This document shows, piece after piece, positions 1 through 7,960 of a stretch of 64,000 bases of DNA. The notes under the pieces are model-generated. The model had not been told where the DNA came from. It made no database searches and worked only from the letters and a program-made list of their open reading frames with translations. The position numbers were made by a program, and so were the translations under genes. How positions within the stretch are numbered: the first letter of the stretch is position 1; every line of letters begins with the position of its first letter. The stretch spans positions 5,041,498 through 5,105,497 of the forward strand of contig NZ_CM001440.1 of NCBI RefSeq assembly GCF_000244975.1, written 5' to 3'. The stretch is from Saccharomonospora cyanea NA-134. Lineage in GTDB: Bacteria; Actinomycetota; Actinomycetes; Mycobacteriales; Pseudonocardiaceae.

Positions 1-1380
1 GCCGCCACCGCGTTCGTCCACAAAGGCCAGCTCGAACGCGCGAGCGAGCTGTACCGGTGGTCGGGCACCCGGCTCTCCCGCGTCCACTCCGCCCTCGTCG
101 CGGTGCGGAACGGAAAGCTGGCCGAGGCGGAGTCGCTGCTCGACACGCCGACTGGGGACGAACCTCCGACGCTGGTCGGCACGGCCATGACGGCGCTGGT
201 TCGGGGAACGGTCGAGTCGGTGACCGCAGGACCGACGCTCGCGCTGTCCACACTGGCCGATGCGGCGGAAGCCCTCGATCCCGTGGGACGGTCACTGTTC
301 CTGCCCGACACCCCCGCCGCCGTGGGAGCGCTCGTCGGAATGCAGTGCGGGGAGTTGTCACTGGCCGAGACGTTGCTCGACCACGCCATCGAGGCCGACA
401 GCGGAGGTCGCACCGCCCGCACCCGTCACCGGCTGCTGTCGGCGTGGACCGCGATGCTCAGGGGCGACACGGACACGGCCGACCGCACGCTCAAGGCGGT
501 CGGCTGCGAGCTGTCCCCCCGCGACTGGCTCCTCGCCGTCGGGCTCCGAGCGGGCGTGGCCCGCAGGTCCAGCGACCTGGCCGCGCTGCGCGAACTCTGG
601 AACGACGTGCGCGAGGCCGTGATCCGGCTGCGGGTCGAGCTGTTCACCATCCTGCCGTTCGGTGAACTCGCCGTCGCTGCCGCGCGCCTCGGCGAGCGTG
701 AACGTCTCAGCCACCAGCTCGGACGCGCGCGGAACCTGCTGAACGCACTCGGCGAGCCGCCCCTGTGGTCGGCCTCGCTGCACTGGAGTGGCCTGCACGC
801 GGCCATCACCGCCGATCAACGGGACGAGGCGGCCGAGCACGCGCGGGCGCTGTCGCGCTGCGCCGACCGCAGTTCCGACCACACCGGCTACCACCGGGCC
901 CTCGCCGAGGCCGCCGGATGCTGGATCGACACTCTCGGCGGGACCGTCGACGCCGCCCGTGTCGACGCGGCGGCCAGGGCACTGCACGCGGCGGGACTGC
1001 GCTGGGACGCCGCGCGGCTCGCCGGGCAGGCCGCCATCCGCACCACCGACCGCGCCGCGATGGTGGCTCTGCTCGAATGCGCCCGCGCGTTGCAGGGCAC
1101 CTCGCCGTCGGGTACCGCACAACCCGCGCCCCGGCCCGAGGTCGGTGTGCTCAGCGAACGCGAACGCCAGGTGGCGGAGCTGGTCGTGTCCGGTCTGACG
1201 TACCGGCAGGTCGGCGACCGGCTGTTCATCTCGGCCAAGACGGTCGAACACCACATGGCGCGGATGCGGCAGCGACTCGGTGCCACCAGCAGAGCCGACC
1301 TGCTGGCTCAGTTACGCGAGCTCGTCACGACGAACTCGCCCGGCGGACGATCACCTGGTCGTCGGCCGCGCGCCACGTGA
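1..1380 (+). CDS. LuxR-family transcriptional regulator, C-terminal part (5' end outside window)
   Basis: The frame is open from the first base to the TGA at 1378-1380, so about 459 codons of a longer gene are visible. The last 65 or so residues form a LuxR-type DNA-binding helix-turn-helix (SERERQVAELV, then ISAKTVEHHMARMRQRL). The preceding 350 residues are Ala/Leu/Arg-rich and helical, like the TPR-type middle of large LAL/MalT-like regulators. The ATPase N-terminus expected for that family would lie upstream and cannot be checked. The 3' end overlaps the end of the convergent gene by 56 nt. The target genes cannot be told from the sequence. Confidence 0.85.
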   Translation, partial: AATAFVHKGQLERASELYRWSGTRLSRVHSALVAVRNGKLAEAESLLDTPTGDEPPTLVGTAMTALVRGTVESVTAGPTLALSTLADAAEALDPVGRSLFLPDTPAAVGALVGMQCGELSLAETLLDHAIEADSGGRTARTRHRLLSAWTAMLRGDTDTADRTLKAVGCELSPRDWLLAVGLRAGVARRSSDLAALRELWNDVREAVIRLRVELFTILPFGELAVAAARLGERERLSHQLGRARNLLNALGEPPLWSASLHWSGLHAAITADQRDEAAEHARALSRCADRSSDHTGYHRALAEAAGCWIDTLGGTVDAARVDAAARALHAAGLRWDAARLAGQAAIRTTDRAAMVALLECARALQGTSPSGTAQPAPRPEVGVLSERERQVAELVVSGLTYRQVGDRLFISAKTVEHHMARMRQRLGATSRADLLAQLRELVTTNSPGGRSPGRRPRAT

Positions 1381-4036
1381 GGGAACCGCTCTGGAAGTCG
1401 TTACGCCGACCGCCGGGTACGGAGTACTCGCTGGTCAGCGGATAACCGAGGTACGAACGCTCCCATCCGAGCTCCGCCCACCGCACCCGTATCGCGCCGT
1501 ACACGGCGTGCGCTCCCGTGCGGGGCGTCCAGTACACCGAACCGCCCTTGGTGAAGTGGTTGTACCTGCCGATGCCGTCGGGCGTCCTCCGCTCGTCGGT
1601 GGTCGGATAACCCAGAGGCCCCCGCTCCCACTTCATCGCAGCCCAGCGTTTACGCACCTCGCCCCAGACCGCGTGGGCTCCCGTCCGCTGAGTCCAGTAG
1701 ACGGACGCGGTGCGCGTGTAGGACGTGCCGAGGAAGTGGTTGAACCGGCCCTCGCCATCGGGGGTGCTGGTCTGGTCGGTGATGGGCGGCCCGAACCGTT
1801 CGTGCCCACCCAGCTCGACGTACTTCTCCGCGATCGGACCGTGCACCTCGTGCGTCCCCGAACGGGCCGACCAGTACAGCCGCCCTTCGGCGTGCTGGCG
1901 GTAGTACATGCCGCCGTCGATCACCACCGGGCCGGTCGGCTCGCCCAGCACCTCCCTCAGCTCCGGTTCCGCGTCGTAGCGCTGCTCGACGGGGGTGGCG
2001 TACACCGCGCTGACCGTGAGGTCCTCGTCGGGCATCGTGATCGTGCGCGTGCGCTCGGAGACACCGTCGTCCCACTGCGAGAACACCGAAACGCCGTCGG
2101 CCGCCGTCCGTGCCGCCGCGATGCCCACGGTGGCGCCCGCGGTCACCATGGCCGTTCCGGCCGTGCCGTTCGACGTGTCGTCGTCTCCCTCGCTGGTGAT
2201 CTCCACGGCGGCGGGCACGTTGCTCGACAGCGAAAGGCGGTGCTCCCTCGGCATCGCCTCGTAGGTGTAGGTGCTCGAAACTCCTTCGCTGTCGGTGGCC
2301 GTCGCCGTCAGTTCCATGTGGGAGTCGGGGTGATCGGTGAACGGGACGGAGAACACCATCCCCTCACCCGACTCCGTCGGATGCGCGTGGCACGTCTCCT
2401 GTTCCGGGCAGTGCACCACCGTGGCCTGCCACCGCACGTCGACCAGCCCGTCCTCGGCATCGGTGGCCATCACGCTCACCGACACCCGCTCGCCCACCGC
2501 GTAAGTCCTGTCCTCCGGCGCCTTCGCACGCAGCACCGGCGTGTGGTTGCCAGGCACCACGGTGACCTCCGCCGTCCCCTCGGCTCCCGCGGCGTCGGTG
2601 ACCGTGAGTTTCGCGGTGAACCGCTCCTCGGCCTCGCCGTAGGTGTGCTCCACCTGCGCGCCGGTGGCGGTGCCGCCGTCACCGAAGGCCCACTCGTACG
2701 TCAGGTGGTCACCGTCGAAGTCGAACGACTCCGAGCCGTCGAACGAGACCGTGCGGGTGTCCGGGTCGGTCTCCAGGGAGATGCGCGCGACGGGTTCCTG
2801 GTTGCCCGCCGTGTACACGAGGCGTTTCAGCTTCCCCGACGCGATGTCGGCGAACACGATGTCGCCACCCGCGGCCGTACCGAACTTCACGGGACGCCCC
2901 ACGTGCGTGCCCAGCGGCGGGCTCTGCGGTGCCTGGGTCAGTCTGCCCTGGTGGTCGTAGCGGATCGACCACAGCTTCTGGTGGGTGTAGTCGCCGAAGA
3001 AGTAAGCGCCCCGGTACTTCTCCGGATAGGTCGATCCCGTGTAGACCACTCCGCCGGTGACGCTGTTTCCGTTGTCGACGCCCTTGCCGTGGCGGAACTT
3101 CACCAGCGGCGGGGTGTTGGGCGCGTGATCACACTCGGGCAGTTCACGGTAGCCGGGCGTGGGGTCGGAGCCCTCCCAGCACGGCCAGCCGTAGTCGCGG
3201 CCCGGCTGCACGAGGTTGATCTCCTCCCACCGGTTCCACCCGACGTCGCCGACGACGGGCAGCCCGGTGCGTGGGTCGAGGGAGAGCCGGAACGGGCTGC
3301 GGAACCCGCTGGCGAAGATCCTGCTGCGTGCGGAGTCGGGGGCGGCGGGGTCGTAGAAGGGATTGCTCTCGACGCCCTGCCCGTCGGCGGTGAGGTGCAG
3401 GATCTTGCCCTGCAACGCGTGCGGCTTCTGGGCCCGCAGGGCCAGGCGGTCGGTCTCGGTGTAGCTCGCGACGTCGCCGACCGACACCCAGATGGTGCCG
3501 TCGTCGTCGGGCACGATGCCGGTGATGCCGTGCACGTTGGAGTCACCGGGCAGGCGCAGCAGTTCCGTCTCACCAGTCAGGCCCGTCGGTTCGTCAGCTC
3601 CCGTGACCTCCCACCGCGCGAGCGTCAGGTCGTAGGAACCGCCGCCGGTGGGGACCGACCGGGCGAGGTAGACGTGGCGGGTGGTCTCGTAGTCGGACGC
3701 GACCGCGAGCCCCACGAGTCCCATGTCCTGCTGCGATTCGACGGCGAGGCTGCGGAGTGTCCGAGAACGACCGTCGGTCGACACCCACGCGACCGTGCCC
3801 GTCTTGCCCGTGGTGAGCGCGCTCCCGTCGGGCAGGTAGGCGAAGTCGGTCAGGTTTCCCGGTGACTGACCACTCGGCAGCTCCTTCAGCGAGAAACCTT
3901 CGGGCAGGTGCGGCTCTTCCGCCTGCGCACTGCCACCCCCAGTCAGTCCGATCACGGTGGTGAGGCCGGCCGTCAGCAGCATCGTGATGACGACGGCGGC
4001 CAGACGCGCGAACAGACGGTTCCCATCAGAGCACAT
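1325..4036 (-). CDS. Secreted PQQ-type glucose/sorbosone dehydrogenase-like protein with PKD domain and LGFP repeats
   Basis: A 903-residue exported protein. An N-terminal signal peptide (RLAAVVITMLLTAGLTTVIGL, cut near AQA-EE) is followed by a GSDH-like six-bladed propeller (about residues 45-400; LVGLAV, GFRSPFRLSLDPRTG, GRDYGWPCWEG). Next come a PKD domain (about 415-495; FDGSESFDFDGDHLTYEWAFGDG), further beta-sandwich modules, and at least four LGFP repeats at the C-terminus (FGPPITDQ, LGYPTTDERRTPDG, LGYPLTSEY). Family knowledge: GSDH proteins oxidise sugars with PQQ outside the membrane, and LGFP repeats occur on actinobacterial surface proteins and probably bind the envelope. The substrate is unknown. 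The ATG at 4036 is the only sensible start in front of the signal peptide. Transcribed alone. Confidence 0.85.
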   Translation of the reverse strand: MCSDGNRLFARLAAVVITMLLTAGLTTVIGLTGGGSAQAEEPHLPEGFSLKELPSGQSPGNLTDFAYLPDGSALTTGKTGTVAWVSTDGRSRTLRSLAVESQQDMGLVGLAVASDYETTRHVYLARSVPTGGGSYDLTLARWEVTGADEPTGLTGETELLRLPGDSNVHGITGIVPDDDGTIWVSVGDVASYTETDRLALRAQKPHALQGKILHLTADGQGVESNPFYDPAAPDSARSRIFASGFRSPFRLSLDPRTGLPVVGDVGWNRWEEINLVQPGRDYGWPCWEGSDPTPGYRELPECDHAPNTPPLVKFRHGKGVDNGNSVTGGVVYTGSTYPEKYRGAYFFGDYTHQKLWSIRYDHQGRLTQAPQSPPLGTHVGRPVKFGTAAGGDIVFADIASGKLKRLVYTAGNQEPVARISLETDPDTRTVSFDGSESFDFDGDHLTYEWAFGDGGTATGAQVEHTYGEAEERFTAKLTVTDAAGAEGTAEVTVVPGNHTPVLRAKAPEDRTYAVGERVSVSVMATDAEDGLVDVRWQATVVHCPEQETCHAHPTESGEGMVFSVPFTDHPDSHMELTATATDSEGVSSTYTYEAMPREHRLSLSSNVPAAVEITSEGDDDTSNGTAGTAMVTAGATVGIAAARTAADGVSVFSQWDDGVSERTRTITMPDEDLTVSAVYATPVEQRYDAEPELREVLGEPTGPVVIDGGMYYRQHAEGRLYWSARSGTHEVHGPIAEKYVELGGHERFGPPITDQTSTPDGEGRFNHFLGTSYTRTASVYWTQRTGAHAVWGEVRKRWAAMKWERGPLGYPTTDERRTPDGIGRYNHFTKGGSVYWTPRTGAHAVYGAIRVRWAELGWERSYLGYPLTSEYSVPGGRRNDFQSGSLTWRAADDQVIVRRASSS

Positions 4037-4156
4037 ACCGTCACCTTCGACGGCGACGGCCCAGGTGTTTCCGCCGACACGCCGATCGTGTTATTCAGCC
4101 CCCGGTTCGGGTGAACACGCCCACCCGTTCGAGGGGACCGTCGCGGCAGTCGGATG

Positions 4157-4199
4157 AAAAAGAAGAAGCCGGACGACCCGATGTGGATCGCCCGGCTTC
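4157..4199 (-). terminator. Rho-independent terminator of tRNA-Ser
   Basis: On the minus strand an 8-bp stem (GAAGCCGG at 4192-4199 pairing with CCGGCTTC at 4165-4172) is followed by a T-rich tract (complement of 4157-4164). It sits directly after the tRNA 3' end and also upstream of the dehydrogenase-like gene. Confidence 0.75.
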
Positions 4200-4202
4200 C
4201 CG

Positions 4203-4290
4203 TGGCGGTAGCGGTGGGATTTGAACCCACGGACGGTTGCCCGTCACACGATTTCGAGTCGTGCTCCTTCGGCCGCTCGGACACGCTACC
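4203..4290 (-). tRNA. tRNA-Ser(CGA)
   Basis: A class II tRNA of 88 nt including an encoded CCA end. Acceptor stem GGTAGCG/CGCTACC, discriminator G, anticodon stem CACGA/TCGTG with loop CTCGAAA giving anticodon CGA, long variable arm, and T arm with GTTCAAATC. The GTCCGAG after position 8 matches serine tRNAs and fixes the 5' end at 4290. It lies 24 nt after tadA on the same strand. Confidence 0.95.
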
Positions 4291-4314
4291 GCCGAATACG
4301 GTACCGCATGGCCG

Positions 4315-4830
4315 TCAACCGATCTCCGACGGGTCCGCACACGGATCTCGGCCCAGGTCGGCCCGGCCCCGGTGCCCGGCGAAGAAGTCGTTCAGCAACG
4401 CCGAGCACTCGACCTCCAGCACGCCGCCGAGCACCTCGGGCCGGTGGTTGAGCCTGCGATCACGCACGACGTCCCACAGCGAGCCCACCGCTCCCGTCCT
4501 CGGCTCCCACGCACCGAACACCACTCTGGCCACCCGAGCCAGGACGAGCGCCCCCGCGCACATCGTGCAGGGCTCCACGGTGACGGCGAGCGTGCAGCCT
4601 TCCAGCCGCCAGCCGTCACCGTGGACCCGCGCCGCCTCCCGCAGTGCCAGCACCTCCGCGTGCGCGGTGGGGTCGGCCAACTCCTCCCGCGCGTTGTGCG
4701 CACCGGCCAGCAACCGCCCGTCGGGCGCGAACACCGCGGCGCCGATGGGAACGTCGGCCGTGCCCCGCGCGCGCTCGGCGAATCCGAGAGCCACACGCAC
4801 GGCGTCCAGGTCTGCGCGGTCGGGGATCAC
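4315..4830 (-). CDS. tadA: tRNA adenosine(34) deaminase TadA
   Basis: A 171-residue zinc-dependent deaminase that converts A34 to inosine in tRNA-Arg(ACG). The catalytic motif is TAHAEVLALREAA (zinc His and proton-shuttling Glu), and the second zinc motif is PCTMCAGALVLARV, with TadA-type spacing. Length is normal. I place the start at GTG 4830, giving VIPDRADLDAVRVAL; it overlaps the TGA of the upstream gene as GTGA, showing translational coupling. An upstream in-frame start would run deep into the neighbour. A cytosine deaminase is possible by fold, but the partner gene favours TadA. Confidence 0.92.
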   Translation of the reverse strand: MIPDRADLDAVRVALGFAERARGTADVPIGAAVFAPDGRLLAGAHNAREELADPTAHAEVLALREAARVHGDGWRLEGCTLAVTVEPCTMCAGALVLARVARVVFGAWEPRTGAVGSLWDVVRDRRLNHRPEVLGGVLEVECSALLNDFFAGHRGRADLGRDPCADPSEIG

Positions 4831-5309
4831 AGCTCGTCGAGCACCGCCGTGTACTGCTCCGAGAACCCGCACCGCTCGGCGATCATCTGCAACTGCTCGT
4901 CGGGGTAGAGCTCGACCTCGTTGACGATGACCTCGAGTTCCGCCTCCGGCATACCGAGGTCGGCCAGGATCTCCAGGTCCCCGGCGGGCCACACGACGTC
5001 GTCGTCGTCATCGGGCGCGTCGGCCCGCAGCAGGTCGAGCACGTCGGCCGCGATGTCGTAGTCCAGTGCGGCCGCCGCGTCGGAGAGCAGGAGCGACGCA
5101 CCGCCCGGCGTCGGCCGGATGATGACGAAGAACTCGTCGTCCACCGCGAGCAGCCCGAACACCGCGCCGGTCGACCGAAGCTTGCGCAGTTCGGTGATGG
5201 CGGTGTCCAGCTCGGTCAGTGCCGCATCGGCCAGTCGACCGCAACGCCACCGGCCGTCCTCCCTGACGACGGCCACCGCGAACCCCGTGACCTGCTCTTT
5301 CACCGCCAT
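4827..5309 (-). CDS. tRNA adenosine deaminase-associated protein
   Basis: A 160-residue acidic protein of the actinobacterial family encoded next to tadA. Visible features are FAVAVVREDGRWRC near the start, the segment FGLLAVDDEFFVIIRPTPGG in the middle, and an aspartate run before VVWPAGDLEILADLGMP. The ATG at 5309 is chosen because it is the first codon of the conserved part; longer frames upstream run into the divergent promoter region. It overlaps tadA by 4 nt, so the two are one operon. No catalytic residues can be recognised. A role in assisting or regulating TadA is inferred from the constant pairing. Confidence 0.85.
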   Translation of the reverse strand: MAVKEQVTGFAVAVVREDGRWRCGRLADAALTELDTAITELRKLRSTGAVFGLLAVDDEFFVIIRPTPGGASLLLSDAAAALDYDIAADVLDLLRADAPDDDDDVVWPAGDLEILADLGMPEAELEVIVNEVELYPDEQLQMIAERCGFSEQYTAVLDEL

Positions 5310-5392
5310 AGGTCCACCGTATACCGAGCGGGGCCTTCCGGACCGACGAGACGACCGGCGAACGGAACGACCCGCCATGCCAGGATCGAGCC

Positions 5393-6625
5393 ATGACTGG
5401 ACCGACCGACCTGCCCTCGCTGCCCGACGCCCGGTTCGCCGGGCTGCTCGACGAGGCGAAGGCCCTCCAGCCGAGCACCGTCGCACTGCGGCGCGCCATC
5501 CATCGCCACCCCGAGGTGGGACTGCGGTTGCCCGTGACCCAGCAGGCGGTGCTCGACGCGCTCGACGGGCTTCCGATCGAGACCACGCTGGGCACCACGA
5601 CCACGTCCGTCACCGGGGTGCTGCGAGGCGCCGAGCCCGGGCCCGCCGTGCTGCTGCGAGCCGACATGGACGCGCTACCGATGTCCGAGGACACCGGCCT
5701 CGAGTTCGCGTCCGAGGTGCCGGACGCCATGCACGCGTGCGGCCACGACACCCACGTGGCGATGCTGGTGGGAGCCGCCCGGCTGCTGGCCGACCACGTC
5801 GACGAGCTGGCGGGTTCGGTGGTGTTCATGTTCCAGCCCGGCGAGGAAGGCCACCACGGTGCCCGGCACATGATCCACGAAGGCGTGCTCGACGCGCCCG
5901 GCACCCGGGTGCGCAGCGCGTTCGCCCTCCACACCTTCGCCAACCTGCCCACGGGTGTCATCGCCACGAGGTCGGGGCCGGTGATGGCCTCCGAGGACAG
6001 TTTCCTGGTGCGGCTCATCGGCAAGGGCGGGCACGGCTCCATGCCGCACAGCGCGGTGGACCCGATCCCCGCCGCCGCCGAGATCGTCACGGCGTTGCAG
6101 ACCCGCGTGACGCGGACGGTCGACGTGTTCGACCCCGCGGTCGTCACCGTCACCCGGATCGCGGGCGGTACGACCGACAACGTGATCCCCGAGTCCGCCG
6201 AGATCGAGGGCACCATCCGGACGCTGTCCGAACGCACCCGCGCGCGCCTGCGCACGGAGGTGCCCAGGGTGAGTGAACACATCGGCGAGGCACACGGCTG
6301 CCGAGTGGTGGCCGACCTGAGGCCCGGTTTCCCCGCCACGGTCACCGACGAGACCGAGACCCAGCGCGTGCTCGACCTCGCCGCCGAGGTACTGGGGGTC
6401 GACCGCTCGCGGCGGATGCCGAGTCCGATCATGGGCGCGGAGGACTTCTCCTACGTACTGCAGCGCGTGCCCGGCGCGTTCGCGTTCCTCGGCGCGTGCC
6501 CGCCGGACGCCGACCCCGCCGAGGCGGCGTCCAACCACTCCAACCGGGTGCGCTACGACGAGGACGCACTGGCCTACGGCGTCGCCATGTACGCCGCCTA
6601 CGCGCTCGACAGTCTGCGGAAGTGA
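5393..6625 (+). CDS. M20 family amidohydrolase (hippurate/N-acyl-amino-acid hydrolase type)
   Basis: A 410-residue cytosolic metallo-amidohydrolase. Metal-binding motifs are in the usual order: ACGHDTHVAML (about residue 116), FQPGEEGHHGARHM with the catalytic Glu pair, a His in the central dimerisation domain (GGHGSMPHSAVDP), and MGAEDFSY near the C-terminus. Length fits the AmiA/HipO/IAA-amino-acid hydrolase group, which splits N-acylated or N-benzoylated amino acids. The exact substrate cannot be read. It diverges from the tadA operon and lies 8 nt before tyrA, with which it is probably co-transcribed. Confidence 0.88.
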   Translation: MTGPTDLPSLPDARFAGLLDEAKALQPSTVALRRAIHRHPEVGLRLPVTQQAVLDALDGLPIETTLGTTTTSVTGVLRGAEPGPAVLLRADMDALPMSEDTGLEFASEVPDAMHACGHDTHVAMLVGAARLLADHVDELAGSVVFMFQPGEEGHHGARHMIHEGVLDAPGTRVRSAFALHTFANLPTGVIATRSGPVMASEDSFLVRLIGKGGHGSMPHSAVDPIPAAAEIVTALQTRVTRTVDVFDPAVVTVTRIAGGTTDNVIPESAEIEGTIRTLSERTRARLRTEVPRVSEHIGEAHGCRVVADLRPGFPATVTDETETQRVLDLAAEVLGVDRSRRMPSPIMGAEDFSYVLQRVPGAFAFLGACPPDADPAEAASNHSNRVRYDEDALAYGVAMYAAYALDSLRK

Positions 6626-6633
6626 CGGTTCGG

Positions 6634-7644
6634 ATGAGCGGGGACACGGGCGAGGGAACGGGCAAGGGTGGCGCAGTGCGTGACGTGTGTGTGATCGGGC
6701 TCGGGCTGATCGGCGGGTCGGTGCTGCGGGCCGCCGTCTCCTCGGGCAGGAACGCGTGGGGAGCCACGGCGTCCGTCTCGGACGCCGACGCCGCCGCGGC
6801 CGACGGCTACGACGCGGGCACCGACGTGGTGGAAGCGCTGCGCCGGGCGGCCTCGTCGGAGGCCGTCGTGGTGCTCGCCGTCCCCCTCACCGCGGTGGAG
6901 TCGGTGCTCGCCCTCGTCGAGCGGCACGCGCCCGGTTGCCTGCTCACCGACGTGACGAGCGTGAAGGTGCCGGTTCGGGACGCGGCGCGGGCGGTGGCGC
7001 CGTCGGTGACGTTCGTGGGTGGGCATCCGATGGCCGGGACGGCCGAGTCCAGCTGGCACGCGGCGGCGGCGGAGTTGTTCGCGGGCGCCGCGTGGGTGAC
7101 GACCGTGGAGCCCGACACCGTGTTGGCGGCCTGGCAGGAGGTGGCGACCCTGGCCGTCGACCTCGGTGCGCGAGTGGTGCCGTTGGGCGCCGGGACCCAC
7201 GACGAGACGGTGGCGCGCATCTCGCACCTGCCGCACCTGCTCGCGGCGGTGCTGGCGTCGGTCGGTGCGGCGGGCGGCCCGGTCGCGGCGGCACTCGCGG
7301 CCGGTTCGTTCGCCGACGGCACCCGGGTGGCGGGCACGCGGCCCGCGCTCGTGCGAGCCATGACCGAGGGAAACCGCACGGCGCTGCTACCCGTGCTCGA
7401 CGAGGCACTGGGTGCCCTCGGGGCGGCGCGCGGCTCGCTCGCCTCCACCGGAGGATTGGCCTCCACCATCGACGCGGGCCACAAAGCCGCCCGGAAGCTG
7501 GCGGAACACCGGCACGCGCCAACGACGAGCGTGCGGGTGCGGCTGTCCGCACCCGACGCCCGCGACGCGTTGCTCGCGGTCGGAGAACGCGGCGGCTACG
7601 TCACCGCGTTCGACGGTGACGTAGCGCTGGCCGAGGTGCCCTGA
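6634..7644 (+). CDS. tyrA: Prephenate dehydrogenase
   Basis: A 336-residue TyrA-type enzyme that oxidises and decarboxylates prephenate to 4-hydroxyphenylpyruvate for tyrosine synthesis. The NAD-binding motif is GLGLIGGSV at about residue 19. Conserved family segments are LTDVTSVK, GGHPMAGTAESS, the catalytic-region histidine in HDETVARISHLPHLLA, and GTRVAGTRPALVRAM. The ATG at 6634 is preferred: it follows the amidohydrolase stop by 8 nt, and the frame upstream is inside that gene. A short charged N-terminal extension of about 17 residues precedes the Rossmann fold. No ACT domain is visible. Confidence 0.92.
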   Translation: MSGDTGEGTGKGGAVRDVCVIGLGLIGGSVLRAAVSSGRNAWGATASVSDADAAAADGYDAGTDVVEALRRAASSEAVVVLAVPLTAVESVLALVERHAPGCLLTDVTSVKVPVRDAARAVAPSVTFVGGHPMAGTAESSWHAAAAELFAGAAWVTTVEPDTVLAAWQEVATLAVDLGARVVPLGAGTHDETVARISHLPHLLAAVLASVGAAGGPVAAALAAGSFADGTRVAGTRPALVRAMTEGNRTALLPVLDEALGALGAARGSLASTGGLASTIDAGHKAARKLAEHRHAPTTSVRVRLSAPDARDALLAVGERGGYVTAFDGDVALAEVP

Positions 7645-7663
7645 CAGCGGGTCAGGGGCGGGG

Positions 7664-7903
7664 TCAGGGGCGCGGACCGGAAGGCGGCGGCTGGCCGCCC
7701 GGCTGGCCGGTGTCACCGCCGCCGGTGTTCTTGTGCAGGAACTTCTTGGCCTTCTCCGTGGCGGTGTCGATCTTGCTCGACTGCTTGCCGAACCGGGACT
7801 TGGCCATGCCGCTCGCCTTGTCCAAGCCCTGCTCGATCTTGTCGCTGTTCTTGGTCAGCGCGTCCTGTGCCTTGTGTTTCAGCTCGTTGAAGTTGATGCC
7901 CAT
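7664..7903 (-). CDS. Small MT0933/Rv0909-type 'antitoxin' family protein
   Basis: A 79-residue protein: a hydrophilic amphipathic helical part (NFNELKHKAQDALTKNSDKI) with KIDTATEKAKKFLHKNTG, then a Gly/Pro/Gln tail. It resembles the MT0933 antitoxin family of actinobacteria. No toxin gene is adjacent (the neighbours are tyrA and a FUSC transporter), so the antitoxin label rests only on family resemblance. ATG start. It is convergent with tyrA with a 19-nt gap. Confidence 0.75.
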   Translation of the reverse strand: MGINFNELKHKAQDALTKNSDKIEQGLDKASGMAKSRFGKQSSKIDTATEKAKKFLHKNTGGGDTGQPGGQPPPSGPRP

Positions 7904-7960
7904 ACCACCAATGCACCAGCATCCGCGTGATCTCGCAACGTGAGCGCCACGCCCGGATCG

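Noticed and set aside
1280-3865. Plus-strand open frame of 861 codons
   Set aside because: Antisense to the GSDH-PKD-LGFP gene, whose domains are clear on the minus strand.
4203-4290. tRNA-Ser as an integration site for a mobile element
   Set aside because: No integrase and no duplicated tRNA 3' end were found nearby; flanking genes are housekeeping.
7664-7903. Toxin-antitoxin module
   Set aside because: The MT0933-like protein has no toxin-like neighbour, so only the single gene is called.
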